A DNA stretch of 64,000 nt, taken from NCBI GenBank assembly GCA_017470245.1, contig JAFUEV010000059.1, positions 113,062-177,061 on the forward strand. The letters run 5' to 3'. The DNA is from a bacterium. GTDB taxonomy: Bacteria; Cyanobacteriota; Vampirovibrionia; Gastranaerophilales; Gastranaerophilaceae. The notes under the pieces are model-generated. The model was not told the origin of the DNA and made no database searches. It saw nothing but the letters and a program-made list of their open reading frames with translations. The position numbers and the translations under genes were made by a program. Shown here piece after piece: positions 1 through 8,660 of this stretch. Within the stretch, counting starts at the first letter, position 1, and each line of letters starts with the position of its first letter.

Positions 1-21
1 TAAACAAGGATTGAAAATAAC

Positions 22-1512
22 ATGGTAAATACATTGGACTATAGTGCATTTGGTAAAAATGATATTCGTGGAATATATGGGCAAAATGTTACGGAAGAAC
101 TCTTTTATTATGTGGGAAAGGGATATGTAAAATATATTCAAGATAATACCGGACTTGAACCTAAAGATATATGGATTACTGTATCAAGAGATGCAAGATT
201 GCATTCTGAGTCACTTGCTAAAGTATTAATAAAAGGTATTACTCACATGGGGGCAAATGCTATAAATTTAGATGTTGTACCAACTCCTATAGGATATTAT
301 TCTGAGTTTGCTTCATATCCTGAAACCATTTCAAAAGACGTAAAAATTGCTGGTGCACTGATTGTTACTGCAAGTCATAATCCTCCGGAATATAACGGTT
401 TAAAAATGACTTTTAACAAAGCTACTTTGGGAGAATCCGAAATAAAGAAAATAAAAGAATATACAATAGAACAAATGGGTTGTGACCTTACGTCCGTTAA
501 GCATGGTGAAGCAAGATTATTTAATATAATTCCTCAATATGTTGATGCTTTAACTGCTAAATTTGGCAGAATAGGTGAAAATATAAAGGTTGTTGTGGAT
601 AGTGCAAACGGTACGGCAGGGGTTGTGGCTCCCAAATTATATTCCGATATGGGCTGTGATGTTGTTGAATTATATTCTCAACCTGACGGTAATTTCCCAA
701 ATCATCATCCAAATCCGAGTGATACATCTACACTTAAAGATATTAAAAATAAAGTTGTTGAAACTGGTGCTGATTTAGGTATTGCGTTTGACGGTGATTC
801 TGACAGGCTTGGAGTTATTGACTCTGAAGGAAATTCTTTAACAGGTGATAAATTATTATATATATATTCTTTGGATTTAATTAAAGATTTGGCAGTACGT
901 GGAGAAAAACCCGTCATTGTTTCAGAAGTTAAATGTTCACAGGTTTTATATGATGAAATTAACAATCTGGGCGGAAATGCTGTTATGGCAAAAACAGGAC
1001 ACGGTTTTATAAAAGCCAAAATGAAAGAAACAAATGCAATTTTAGCAGGTGAAATGTCAGGACACATGTTCTTTAAAGACAGATATTACGGCTTCGATGA
1101 TGCTGTTTATGCAGGTTGCAGAATAATTGAAATTGTTGCTAAATATAAAAGAAATAATCCTAATTTCAAAATTTCTGATTTATTAACTCCTTTTAATAAA
1201 GTTTGCACTCTTGATGAAGTACGTCATGAGTGTAAAAACGAATTGAAAAAACCTGTACTTGAAGAATTGACCCAAATTATAAAAAATGATAATGAAATTT
1301 TTGGTACTAAAATAAATGATATAGTGACTATCGACGGAATGAGGATTCTTTTCCCCGATGGTTTTGCTTTAATTAGACAAAGTAATACGGAACCTGTATT
1401 TACTTTGCGTTTTGAAGCAAAGACAAAAAAAAGTGCAACTCATTATAAAAATGTAATGATTTCACTTCTAAAAGAATGTATAGAAAAAGTATCTGACAGT
1501 GAGGAAAAATGA
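22..1512 (+). CDS. Phosphomannomutase/phosphoglucomutase family enzyme
   Basis: This is a 496-aa alpha-D-phosphohexomutase that interconverts hexose 1- and 6-phosphates in the cytoplasm for cell-envelope sugar synthesis. The phosphoserine loop (TASHNPPEYNG) lies near residue 115, the Mg-binding loop DGDSDR near 256, a sugar-binding GEMSGH near 342 and the C-terminal phosphate-binding RQSNTEP near 453, so all four domains are present. An AAGGA precedes the ATG. Its stop overlaps the start of sppA (ATGA), which suggests co-transcription. Whether mannose or glucose phosphate is preferred cannot be read from the sequence. Confidence 0.9.
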   Translation: MVNTLDYSAFGKNDIRGIYGQNVTEELFYYVGKGYVKYIQDNTGLEPKDIWITVSRDARLHSESLAKVLIKGITHMGANAINLDVVPTPIGYYSEFASYPETISKDVKIAGALIVTASHNPPEYNGLKMTFNKATLGESEIKKIKEYTIEQMGCDLTSVKHGEARLFNIIPQYVDALTAKFGRIGENIKVVVDSANGTAGVVAPKLYSDMGCDVVELYSQPDGNFPNHHPNPSDTSTLKDIKNKVVETGADLGIAFDGDSDRLGVIDSEGNSLTGDKLLYIYSLDLIKDLAVRGEKPVIVSEVKCSQVLYDEINNLGGNAVMAKTGHGFIKAKMKETNAILAGEMSGHMFFKDRYYGFDDAVYAGCRIIEIVAKYKRNNPNFKISDLLTPFNKVCTLDEVRHECKNELKKPVLEELTQIIKNDNEIFGTKINDIVTIDGMRILFPDGFALIRQSNTEPVFTLRFEAKTKKSATHYKNVMISLLKECIEKVSDSEEK

Positions 1513-2516
1513 ACGAAGCAAAAACATCTAAAATAATTATTCTGTTATGTATTGTTTGTTTAATTGCAGGAATTTTCTCAATAGACAAGAATAAAGCATA
1601 TACAGAGGTAGAAGGACAAAATAATACAAAAATTATGTCCAATGCAAATAAAGTTGCTGTAATAGAACTTAATGGGGAAATTGCATCTGATTCTGAAAGC
1701 AATCTTTTTGCAAGTGAAACAGATGCAACAAATATGCTAAAGTCTTTAAAACAGGCAAAAGATGACAAAGATATAAAAGGAGTTATATTAAAAATTAATT
1801 CTCCGGGTGGTACCGTTGGTATGTCACAAAATATCTATAATCAAATAATGACAATCAGGAAAAATAAACCGGTTATTTCTGTATTTGATGATGTAGCTGC
1901 AAGCGGAGGTTACTATATTGCATCCGCATCAGACAGAATTGTTGCACAAGAAGGGACATTAACCGGAAGTATTGGTGTTATATTTTCGTTTATGGATTTG
2001 CATAATCTTATGGCAAATAAACTTAATATCGATAATGTCGTTATAAAAAGCGGAAAATATAAAGATATAGGCTCTTCCACAAGACCAATGACTGATGATG
2101 AACGTAATTTAATGCAAACTATTATTGATGACTCTTATGCACAGTTCCTTGATGCTATAAGAATGGGCAGAATAAAAAGAAATGATACCTATAATGTTCA
2201 AAAAACCGAGTTAACCGAAAATACATTAACTTCTTATGCTGATGGTCGTGTATTTACCGGTAGACAAGCTCAAAAACTGGGTTTTGTTGATGTTACCGGT
2301 GATATTGATACCGCTAAAACAATGATTGAAACAATGATGCAGCAAAAATATAATAATAATCATGTTGCAAAACTCATTAAATACAATCAAAAAAGTTCTT
2401 TCAGTGAATATTTTTCAAGTTTTACCGAATATAAATCAAGAAATATATTTAAAATAACGGATATTGTTCCGACAAGTGTTATATTAAGCAGAAGGCCTTT
2501 ATATCTATGGGAATAA
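1509..2516 (+). CDS. sppA: Signal peptide peptidase SppA (S49 family)
   Basis: This 335-aa membrane-anchored serine protease should digest cleaved signal peptides. One N-terminal membrane segment (residues 8-24) is followed by an S49 domain with the oxyanion motif NSPGG (~97), the nucleophile region AASGGYY (~131) and the Lys region KSGKYKD (~178). It is the short form with a single catalytic domain, not the doubled E. coli form. Its start overlaps the mutase stop and its end overlaps the next membrane-protein gene, so the three probably form an operon. Confidence 0.9.
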   Translation: MNEAKTSKIIILLCIVCLIAGIFSIDKNKAYTEVEGQNNTKIMSNANKVAVIELNGEIASDSESNLFASETDATNMLKSLKQAKDDKDIKGVILKINSPGGTVGMSQNIYNQIMTIRKNKPVISVFDDVAASGGYYIASASDRIVAQEGTLTGSIGVIFSFMDLHNLMANKLNIDNVVIKSGKYKDIGSSTRPMTDDERNLMQTIIDDSYAQFLDAIRMGRIKRNDTYNVQKTELTENTLTSYADGRVFTGRQAQKLGFVDVTGDIDTAKTMIETMMQQKYNNNHVAKLIKYNQKSSFSEYFSSFTEYKSRNIFKITDIVPTSVILSRRPLYLWE

Positions 2517-3085
2517 CAACAGATAATTTTTTTGAAAACATATATAGTGTAATTTTTTCACCAAAACAATTTTTTGAAAGAAAAGATTTAAATATTTCAT
2601 TAAGACTTGCAATTGCAACGATTGTATTTATAGCCATAATGACTAAAACAACAATGGGAATTTTTGATGGTTCCGTACTACATTGGACTTTTATTTTCCT
2701 GTTAATTTGGAACATCATTTCAATTGTCTTTTTGTGGTTTTTAACGGCATTATTCTTTGAATATATTGCAAAAATTTTTGACCGAAGCGGTAAACTAAAA
2801 GAATTATTATTTTTTACAGCTTTTGCACCAATCCCGTATATATTTTTTGCACCTTTAGATTTATTAAAAAATGCCGGAGAATTTGGGTATATTATTTCGG
2901 CTGTTGTTGAATTTTTAATATATATATGGATAATATACCTGTATATATTGTCTTTAAAATCAGTATATAATATATCAAATGCAAGAGCTTGTATGATGAT
3001 TTTAATACCTTTTATAAGTAGCTTTTTTGCAATATACTGGATTGTAGGTTTTGTCAGTAAGTTATGGTATATATTTTCTGTATAG
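2507..3085 (+). CDS. Yip1-family-like integral membrane protein
   Basis: A 192-aa protein with about five hydrophobic helices. Its opening FFENIYSVIFSPKQFFER matches the start of bacterial Yip1-domain proteins (a short amphipathic segment with a P-x-x-F-F motif, then membrane helices). The role of these proteins in bacteria is unknown. The ORF starts 10 bases inside the sppA 3' end, so it is translationally coupled to it. The call is by pattern only; residues ~35-55, 65-90, 100-125, 130-155 and 165-190 are the hydrophobic stretches. Confidence 0.6.
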   Translation: MGITTDNFFENIYSVIFSPKQFFERKDLNISLRLAIATIVFIAIMTKTTMGIFDGSVLHWTFIFLLIWNIISIVFLWFLTALFFEYIAKIFDRSGKLKELLFFTAFAPIPYIFFAPLDLLKNAGEFGYIISAVVEFLIYIWIIYLYILSLKSVYNISNARACMMILIPFISSFFAIYWIVGFVSKLWYIFSV

Positions 3086-3104
3086 ATAAGTAAATAAAAT
3101 TATA

Positions 3105-3965
3105 ATGAAAAAATATTTAGTAATACTTTTAATATTAATAACCGGAACAATGTCTGCTTTTGCTGCAAATACAAAAGAGATATTGAGCACTGTTGAAAAC
3201 AGTTTATTTGGTTATGAATATAAAAATGAATCTGATTCAAAAAGATTAGACAGATTGGAAGAACATTTGTACGGCGAAAAAAGAACGGGTACTGTACAAA
3301 AAAGACTTGAAAGTATTCAAACAGATTCAGGTATTGTTGTTGTTGAACAAAAGCCTGTTAATGTTCAAAAGGATAATGTTGCGGATAATAAAGAAAGAAC
3401 ACAAAACCTAAAAGAAGATGCAACTGTTGATTATCCGATTGTGGATGAGATGGAAAAAGAAATTTTCCATACAACATATAAAAATGAAAATATATACAAT
3501 CGCTTGAACAGATTGGAAGAAAAAGTATTCACAAAAACAAGTAATGCTGATTTGAATACAAGAGTAGATAAGCTAGCGACTGTTTTAAAACCGAAAATGA
3601 CAAATCAAAATACATATACCAGTAACTATACCGCTGAGCAAATGGATAGATATTATAATGATAATGGTTTTGAACAGGTTAATAATCAAACAATTCCTTT
3701 TCAATTACTCGCTTTAGAAGAAGAATTATTAAAGAAATCATATAGTAATGATAATAATTCAAACAGATTAGGCAGATTAGAACAAAAATTATTTAACAGA
3801 ACTTTTCCAAATGATAGTGATGCAACCAGAATGCAAAGAATAAAGGTTGCTTATGATGCTAAGCAAAACAGCTATAAGTATGAAAATAACAGAAAAATGC
3901 AAAATATGGCGACAATGTCACAATTAGGCGGTATTCTGTTAATGATATTGGCTATTTTACTCTAG
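3105..3965 (+). CDS. Exported protein with three ~38-residue RL-x-RLE repeats
   Basis: 286 aa with a clear signal peptide (residues 1-20, cleavage after SAFA). Three copies of a ~38-residue unit are visible, near residues 34-70, 122-160 and 200-240. Each has the pattern aromatic-Y-x-N-[ED]-x(5)-R-[LM]-x-R-[LI] followed by a second R-[LMV] about 19 residues later. Similar short repeats occur in cyanobacterial exported proteins; no function is known. The C-terminus ends in a hydrophobic tail (about 268-285), so the mature protein may be anchored at both ends of the periplasm. It converges with the next minus-strand gene and the two overlap by 9 bases. Confidence 0.65.
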   Translation: MKKYLVILLILITGTMSAFAANTKEILSTVENSLFGYEYKNESDSKRLDRLEEHLYGEKRTGTVQKRLESIQTDSGIVVVEQKPVNVQKDNVADNKERTQNLKEDATVDYPIVDEMEKEIFHTTYKNENIYNRLNRLEEKVFTKTSNADLNTRVDKLATVLKPKMTNQNTYTSNYTAEQMDRYYNDNGFEQVNNQTIPFQLLALEEELLKKSYSNDNNSNRLGRLEQKLFNRTFPNDSDATRMQRIKVAYDAKQNSYKYENNRKMQNMATMSQLGGILLMILAILL

Positions 3966-4571
3966 TTTCATATCTTCAAATACATTATCATTAATGATAT
4001 TATTGTTCGTAATAGTTTGACTATCTGTTTCTATAGGTTTATTTTTTGCTTTTTTAGCTCTAATGTTGTTTACAATTTTTTCTGCAGTAGAACTTCCTGT
4101 ATTATAACCTAATATTGAAGCAGCTACGAATGCCATTCCTTTTGCTATATATAATCCGTATTTTGCGTATTTGTTTCCTTGAACAAAAGATGTAGCTTTC
4201 AATTTATCATTTGCAATTTTTAAACCTTTTTCTGCAATTTGTTCTACAGCATACATTGTTCCTATGCCGCCAACTTGCATTGCACCTGTTTTAACTTTAT
4301 CATCAGATTTTACGGTATTATAAATACCTGATGCAATAATTAATGGATAAACAATCTTTCTTGCATATTTTGCTGCCTTGCCAAGAAATCCCGAAACCGG
4401 TTTTGCAACGGATTTTGCAACAGTTCCTGTATGAGCTACTGCATCTGCAACTGCATCCGCTGTTCTGATTGTCTGACATCCCGCAATGCCTTCTTTAAAA
4501 ACATTGTGTTCGTTATGACCATATATATGATTTCTTGCTGCAAAAAATGCACATGAAATACCGTTTGGCAT
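3957..4571 (-). CDS. Ala/Lys-rich hypothetical protein with hydrophobic segments
   Basis: 204 aa, not recognised. It starts MPNGIS, has a Cys/His-containing N-terminal stretch, Ala/Val-rich helices (residues ~38-60), two hydrophobic stretches (~70-85 and ~145-165) and a polar Asn-rich tail. The ATG at 4571 is preceded by AAGGTGTG. The opening MP-x-G and the Ala-rich body are loosely like the protein encoded at 7975-7547, but I cannot show homology. Possibly membrane-associated; no function is proposed. Confidence 0.5.
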   Translation of the reverse strand: MPNGISCAFFAARNHIYGHNEHNVFKEGIAGCQTIRTADAVADAVAHTGTVAKSVAKPVSGFLGKAAKYARKIVYPLIIASGIYNTVKSDDKVKTGAMQVGGIGTMYAVEQIAEKGLKIANDKLKATSFVQGNKYAKYGLYIAKGMAFVAASILGYNTGSSTAEKIVNNIRAKKAKNKPIETDSQTITNNNIINDNVFEDMKLE

Positions 4572-4727
4572 TATTTAACCACACCTTTTCTATAACTTAC
4601 TTATATATATAAAAACATTTGTTTGCTCGTTATTTACAAAATCGCCCAAATAATTTACAAATGTAACATTCGATTAAATTTCCTGGGGGTTTGTGAGAAA
4701 ATATTTATACGAGAGGGGAGAAAATAA

Positions 4728-5879
4728 ATGAAAGATAAAAGTTTTTTAATGATACCAGGACCTACACCTGTTCCGGAAAGAGTGCTTCTAGAAATAGCAA
4801 AACATCCAATGGGACATAGAAGTACTGAATTTTCCAAAATATTAGAGTCTGTATACACCGATTTAAAATATGTTTTTCAAACAAAGAATGATGTTATTGT
4901 ATATACCGCAAGCGGTACAGGTGCAATGGATGCTGCATTATCAAACTTAATAAATGAAGGTGATAAGGTTCTGTCATTAGTAATCGGTAACTTTAGCCAA
5001 AGACTTGCTAAAATTGCAAAAGGCTTAGGTGCTGATGTTGAAACTATTGAAGTAGAACCGGGTAATGCTATTGATCCTGCAGTTTTAAAAGCAAGATTAG
5101 ATAAAGATGTTAATAAAGAAATAAAAATTGTTACTCTAATCCAAAATGAAACCTCAACAGGTGTTACAAATGATGTAAAAACACTTGTTTCAATCATAAA
5201 AGAACACGGTGCGTTATCAGTCGTTGATGGTGTTACAAGTGTTGGTGCAATAGAATGTAAAATGGATGAATGGGGTATTGATGTCCTTATAACCGGCTCT
5301 CAAAAAGGTTTAATGATTCCTCCAGGATTATCTTTCTTAGCTGCAAGCGAAAAAGCATGGAAAGTACATGAACAATGTAAACATCCTGACTTCTATTTCA
5401 ACTGGACTACTAACAGAAAGTCCGTAAGAGATAATTCTACGGCATTTACCCCTGCAGTCAGTCTCTTCTGCGGTTTAAAAGTTGCTCTTGAAATGATGAA
5501 AGAGGAAGGTCTTGAAAATGTTATAGCTCGTCATACAAAGATAGCTTCCGCTTTAAGAGCAGCAATAAAAGCAATTGGTTTGGAATTGTTTGTTAAGGAT
5601 GAAAAATTTGCAAGTAATTCTATTACCGCAATTCTTCCTCCTGAAGGAATCAGCGTTCCTGATATCAGAAAAGTAATGAAAAATGATTATGATATAGTTG
5701 TTGCAAATGGTCAAAACGCACTTAAAGATAAAATATTCAGAATGGGAACACTTGGTTTCGTTTCTGAAAGAGATGCAATTACTGCAATTGGTGCTTTAGA
5801 AGCTACTTTATACAAATTAGGTCATAAATTTACACTCGGAAAGGGTGTTGCAACACTTATCGAAAATTTGAATAAATAG
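4728..5879 (+). CDS. Class V aminotransferase (serine/alanine-glyoxylate type) beside serA
   Basis: A 383-aa PLP enzyme of the alanine-glyoxylate/serine-pyruvate aminotransferase family. The N-terminal MIPGPTPVPERV is the family signature and the PLP lysine is in TGSQKGLMIPPG (~194). GAGGGGAG precedes the ATG. serA begins 8 bases after its stop. In other bacteria and archaea such an aminotransferase beside serA supplies the transamination step of serine synthesis in place of SerC; that role is inferred here. No serC is seen in the window. Glycine/serine-glyoxylate chemistry is the alternative. Confidence 0.85.
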   Translation: MKDKSFLMIPGPTPVPERVLLEIAKHPMGHRSTEFSKILESVYTDLKYVFQTKNDVIVYTASGTGAMDAALSNLINEGDKVLSLVIGNFSQRLAKIAKGLGADVETIEVEPGNAIDPAVLKARLDKDVNKEIKIVTLIQNETSTGVTNDVKTLVSIIKEHGALSVVDGVTSVGAIECKMDEWGIDVLITGSQKGLMIPPGLSFLAASEKAWKVHEQCKHPDFYFNWTTNRKSVRDNSTAFTPAVSLFCGLKVALEMMKEEGLENVIARHTKIASALRAAIKAIGLELFVKDEKFASNSITAILPPEGISVPDIRKVMKNDYDIVVANGQNALKDKIFRMGTLGFVSERDAITAIGALEATLYKLGHKFTLGKGVATLIENLNK

Positions 5880-5887
5880 AGGTAAAA

Positions 5888-7480
5888 ATGAAGGTATTAA
5901 TAACAGATAAAATTAATGAAGCGGCAGGTAAAATTCTTGAAGGAGTGGCTGAAGTTGAATTTATTCCTACACTTCCCGAAGATGAATTGGCTGAAAAAAT
6001 TAAAGATTATGATGCTTTAATGATAAGAAGCCAAACTAAGGTTACAAGAAAAATTTTAGAAGCCGGTAAGAATTTAAAAATAGTAGGAAGAGCAGGTGTC
6101 GGCGTTGATAACGTTGATATTGAAGCTGCTACTCAAAATGGGATAATTGTTGTAAATTCTCCTGACGGTAATACTCATGCCGCAGCTGAACATACATTAG
6201 CTTTGATGCTTGCAATGTCAAGGAATATTCCTGTTGCTGCAATGTCTGCAAAAGAAGGGAAATGGGAACGTTCAAAATTCACCGGTGTTGAAGTATTTGG
6301 TAAAACACTTGGTATTATTGGCTTCGGTAAAATTGGTCAACATGTTGCTGATGTTGCACTTGCATTAGGTATGAAGGTTGTTGTATCGGATCCTTATACA
6401 ACAAAAGAAGCTGTAGAAAAAATCGGTGCAGTTTATGTAACTTCTTTGGATGAATTTTGGGGTATGTGTGATTATATTACAATTCATACGCCTAAAACAA
6501 AGGAAACAACATCTTTAATAAACAGAAATACTTTAAACAGAATGAAAAAAGGTGTAAGAATAATCAATTGTGCAAGAGGCGGAATCATTGATGAAGCAGC
6601 ATTAAAAGAAGCTATAGAATCAGGACAGGTTCAATCTGCAGCAATTGATGTATTTGAAACAGAACCTGATATTACGGCATCTCCATTATATAAATGTGAA
6701 GGCAATATAGTAATGACGCCTCATCTTGGTGCAAGTACAAAAGAAGCTCAATTTAATGTTGCAATAGATGTTGCAGAACAAATTAAGGAAGTTTTATCGG
6801 GCGGAAGTGCTAAAGCTGCAATAAATATTCCTGCTCTTAAAAAAGCTATAATTGAGCCGGTTAAAGATTATATGCAATTAGCAGAAAATCTCGGACAATT
6901 AGTTCAACAAATTTCTAAAGGAAACTTAAAAAATATAAATATAAGTGTTAGCGGAAATTTGGCAGAGCTAAATGTTGCGCCTTTAGAAGTTGCAGTTCAA
7001 AAAGGTATATTTTCATCACTTGTTGAAGGTGTAAATTTTGTAAATGCTCCTATTATTGCTCAAAAACGTGGAATAAATATTGTTACATCAAAAACTCAAA
7101 AAGATTGTACTTTCTTGGGTTCAATTTCTGTTACTTTAACAACAGATTCTGATGAAAATACTGTAACAGGCGCATTAATTGCAAAAAATATGCCAAGAAT
7201 TGTTAAAATTAATGATTATAATATGAGTATAGAAGCAGAAAAACACATGCTTATTGTTCCTCACGAAAATAAACCGTCTATGGTAGCTAAGGTTGCTGCT
7301 GTTATTGGTGAACATAATATCAATATTAACAGAATGCAGGTAGCTCAAAAATCTAATCAAAAAGATAATGTATCGATCATGTTAATTACGATAGATAAAG
7401 ATGTTGATGATGAAACATTGGCTACTATGAATAAAATAGATGGTATTCAAAATGCACAACAAATAAAATTAAATGCATAA
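5888..7480 (+). CDS. serA: D-3-phosphoglycerate dehydrogenase
   Basis: This 530-aa enzyme oxidises 3-phosphoglycerate, the first step of serine biosynthesis. The order is substrate-binding domain, NAD-binding domain (GIIGFGKIGQHVA near 142; RGGIIDE near 235; the catalytic His in PHLGAST near 281), the intervening domain found in long-type enzymes (~315-450), and a C-terminal ACT domain (~455-527) that normally mediates serine feedback inhibition. The length matches long-type SerA. It lies 8 bases after the aminotransferase gene and is followed by a strong hairpin terminator. Confidence 0.96.
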   Translation: MKVLITDKINEAAGKILEGVAEVEFIPTLPEDELAEKIKDYDALMIRSQTKVTRKILEAGKNLKIVGRAGVGVDNVDIEAATQNGIIVVNSPDGNTHAAAEHTLALMLAMSRNIPVAAMSAKEGKWERSKFTGVEVFGKTLGIIGFGKIGQHVADVALALGMKVVVSDPYTTKEAVEKIGAVYVTSLDEFWGMCDYITIHTPKTKETTSLINRNTLNRMKKGVRIINCARGGIIDEAALKEAIESGQVQSAAIDVFETEPDITASPLYKCEGNIVMTPHLGASTKEAQFNVAIDVAEQIKEVLSGGSAKAAINIPALKKAIIEPVKDYMQLAENLGQLVQQISKGNLKNINISVSGNLAELNVAPLEVAVQKGIFSSLVEGVNFVNAPIIAQKRGINIVTSKTQKDCTFLGSISVTLTTDSDENTVTGALIAKNMPRIVKINDYNMSIEAEKHMLIVPHENKPSMVAKVAAVIGEHNININRMQVAQKSNQKDNVSIMLITIDKDVDDETLATMNKIDGIQNAQQIKLNA

Positions 7481-7495
7481 TAACATTATAAAAAT

Positions 7496-7532
7496 AAAAA
7501 CTCTGAGATTATTAATTCTCAGAGTTTTTTTA
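7496..7532. terminator. Bidirectional rho-independent terminator after serA
   Basis: The stem AACTCTGAGA / TCTCAGAGTT has an 8-base loop (TTATTAAT) and is flanked by A-runs on the left and a T-run on the right. It therefore serves both serA (+) and the convergent minus-strand gene that ends at 7547. Confidence 0.9.
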
Positions 7533-7546
7533 TTTAATATCTTCTA

Positions 7547-7975
7547 TTAAGCATTAACTTCGTAATTGCCTTCGATTTTACCGGCATTTCCTGCTGCATT
7601 TAAACTTGCAATAGGTAAAATTACTGCAAGTGCTGCTACTCCGGCTGCTATTGCTGCTTTAGCAGGTGCAGGTAATGAATTGAATTGCCCGTATATATCT
7701 GAGTTTTGAATTTTTGCCATTAAACTTTTATCGTTAATTTTAACTTTTCTGATTAAACCTTCTATTCCTTTTTGTGCAGTTTTTACAAATTTTGCACCTT
7801 GAGGTGTAACGGCTGTTGCAAGTGCTGCTGAACCTGCTGCAGCTGCGGATAATCCTGCAACTTTTGCGGTGTCTTTAAGGTTTTGTTTCGCTATGTCTGT
7901 TAAACAACCAATTTTGTCTTCAACTTTCTTGTTTGTTAATACATGTGCAGGTGATGAAACTAATCCAATTGGCAT
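7547..7975 (-). CDS. Ala-rich hypothetical protein, possible membrane anchor
   Basis: 142 aa, not recognised. The start is placed at the ATG at 7975 (MPIGLV) because an AAGGAG lies six bases upstream; the ATG at 7993 would put that Shine-Dalgarno inside the gene. The protein has two Ala/Gly-rich hydrophobic segments (~40-58 and ~108-128) around a polar basic middle. It resembles the small Ala-rich proteins common in this type of genome; no function can be given. Confidence 0.5.
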   Translation of the reverse strand: MPIGLVSSPAHVLTNKKVEDKIGCLTDIAKQNLKDTAKVAGLSAAAAGSAALATAVTPQGAKFVKTAQKGIEGLIRKVKINDKSLMAKIQNSDIYGQFNSLPAPAKAAIAAGVAALAVILPIASLNAAGNAGKIEGNYEVNA

Positions 7976-8073
7976 AATAAACTCCTTTTCCATTCTTTCT
8001 TACTACTTTTCTTTTTTAAGATTATGAATGAAAAAAATTGCCTTTTTTTATTAAAATATTAAAAAATATTAAT

Positions 8074-8574
8074 TTATTCTTGAATATATGTAGGTGCAGT
8101 TTTGGGGCTCTTCCCCTTTACTACATTGTGATAATAGGAATATGTCATAGGCGTTTCATTATTTAATATATCGCCATCGGTTATTTTGGCTATAAATACT
8201 GTATGTGTTGAAGTTTCAACTTTATTTATTATTTCTCCTACCAAATATCCGCAAGCATCTTTTATAATCGGGAAATTATCTTTCATTAAAAAAGGAATGT
8301 TTGAAAATTTGAAAAAATCTCGTCCGCTTCTGAAACCAAAAGTACCGATACTCATTGGATTTGATTTTTCTGAAAGAATTGATATCGCAAATTTCTTTGT
8401 CTTTTCTAAACATTCATTTGTATAATTGCTATGATTAACGCTTAATGCTATAGTCGCAGGTTCGGAAGTTATTTGCATAATACTGTTTACAGTGCAACCC
8501 GTAAATTTATCCCCGTCAAAACAAGATACTATATATACTCCGTAAGATAAATTTCTAAATACATTATTATTCAT
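8074..8574 (-). CDS. Flavin reductase-like FMN-binding protein
   Basis: A 166-aa protein of the flavin reductase-like (split-barrel) family. The N-terminal FRNLSYGVYIVS, the TVNSIMQITSEP segment and the later GYLVGEI are characteristic of short flavoredoxin/rubredoxin-associated members that bind FMN. In anaerobes these proteins serve electron transfer or oxygen detoxification. AGGAGG precedes the ATG. It stands alone between convergent and divergent neighbours, so its electron partner cannot be named. Confidence 0.8.
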   Translation of the reverse strand: MNNNVFRNLSYGVYIVSCFDGDKFTGCTVNSIMQITSEPATIALSVNHSNYTNECLEKTKKFAISILSEKSNPMSIGTFGFRSGRDFFKFSNIPFLMKDNFPIIKDACGYLVGEIINKVETSTHTVFIAKITDGDILNNETPMTYSYYHNVVKGKSPKTAPTYIQE

Positions 8575-8660
8575 AACAACCTCCTTTTAATAATCCAATA
8601 ATATATTATTTGTAAAAAAATAGCCAGCTTCTTCTTACTGTTTTATGATATAAAGATATT

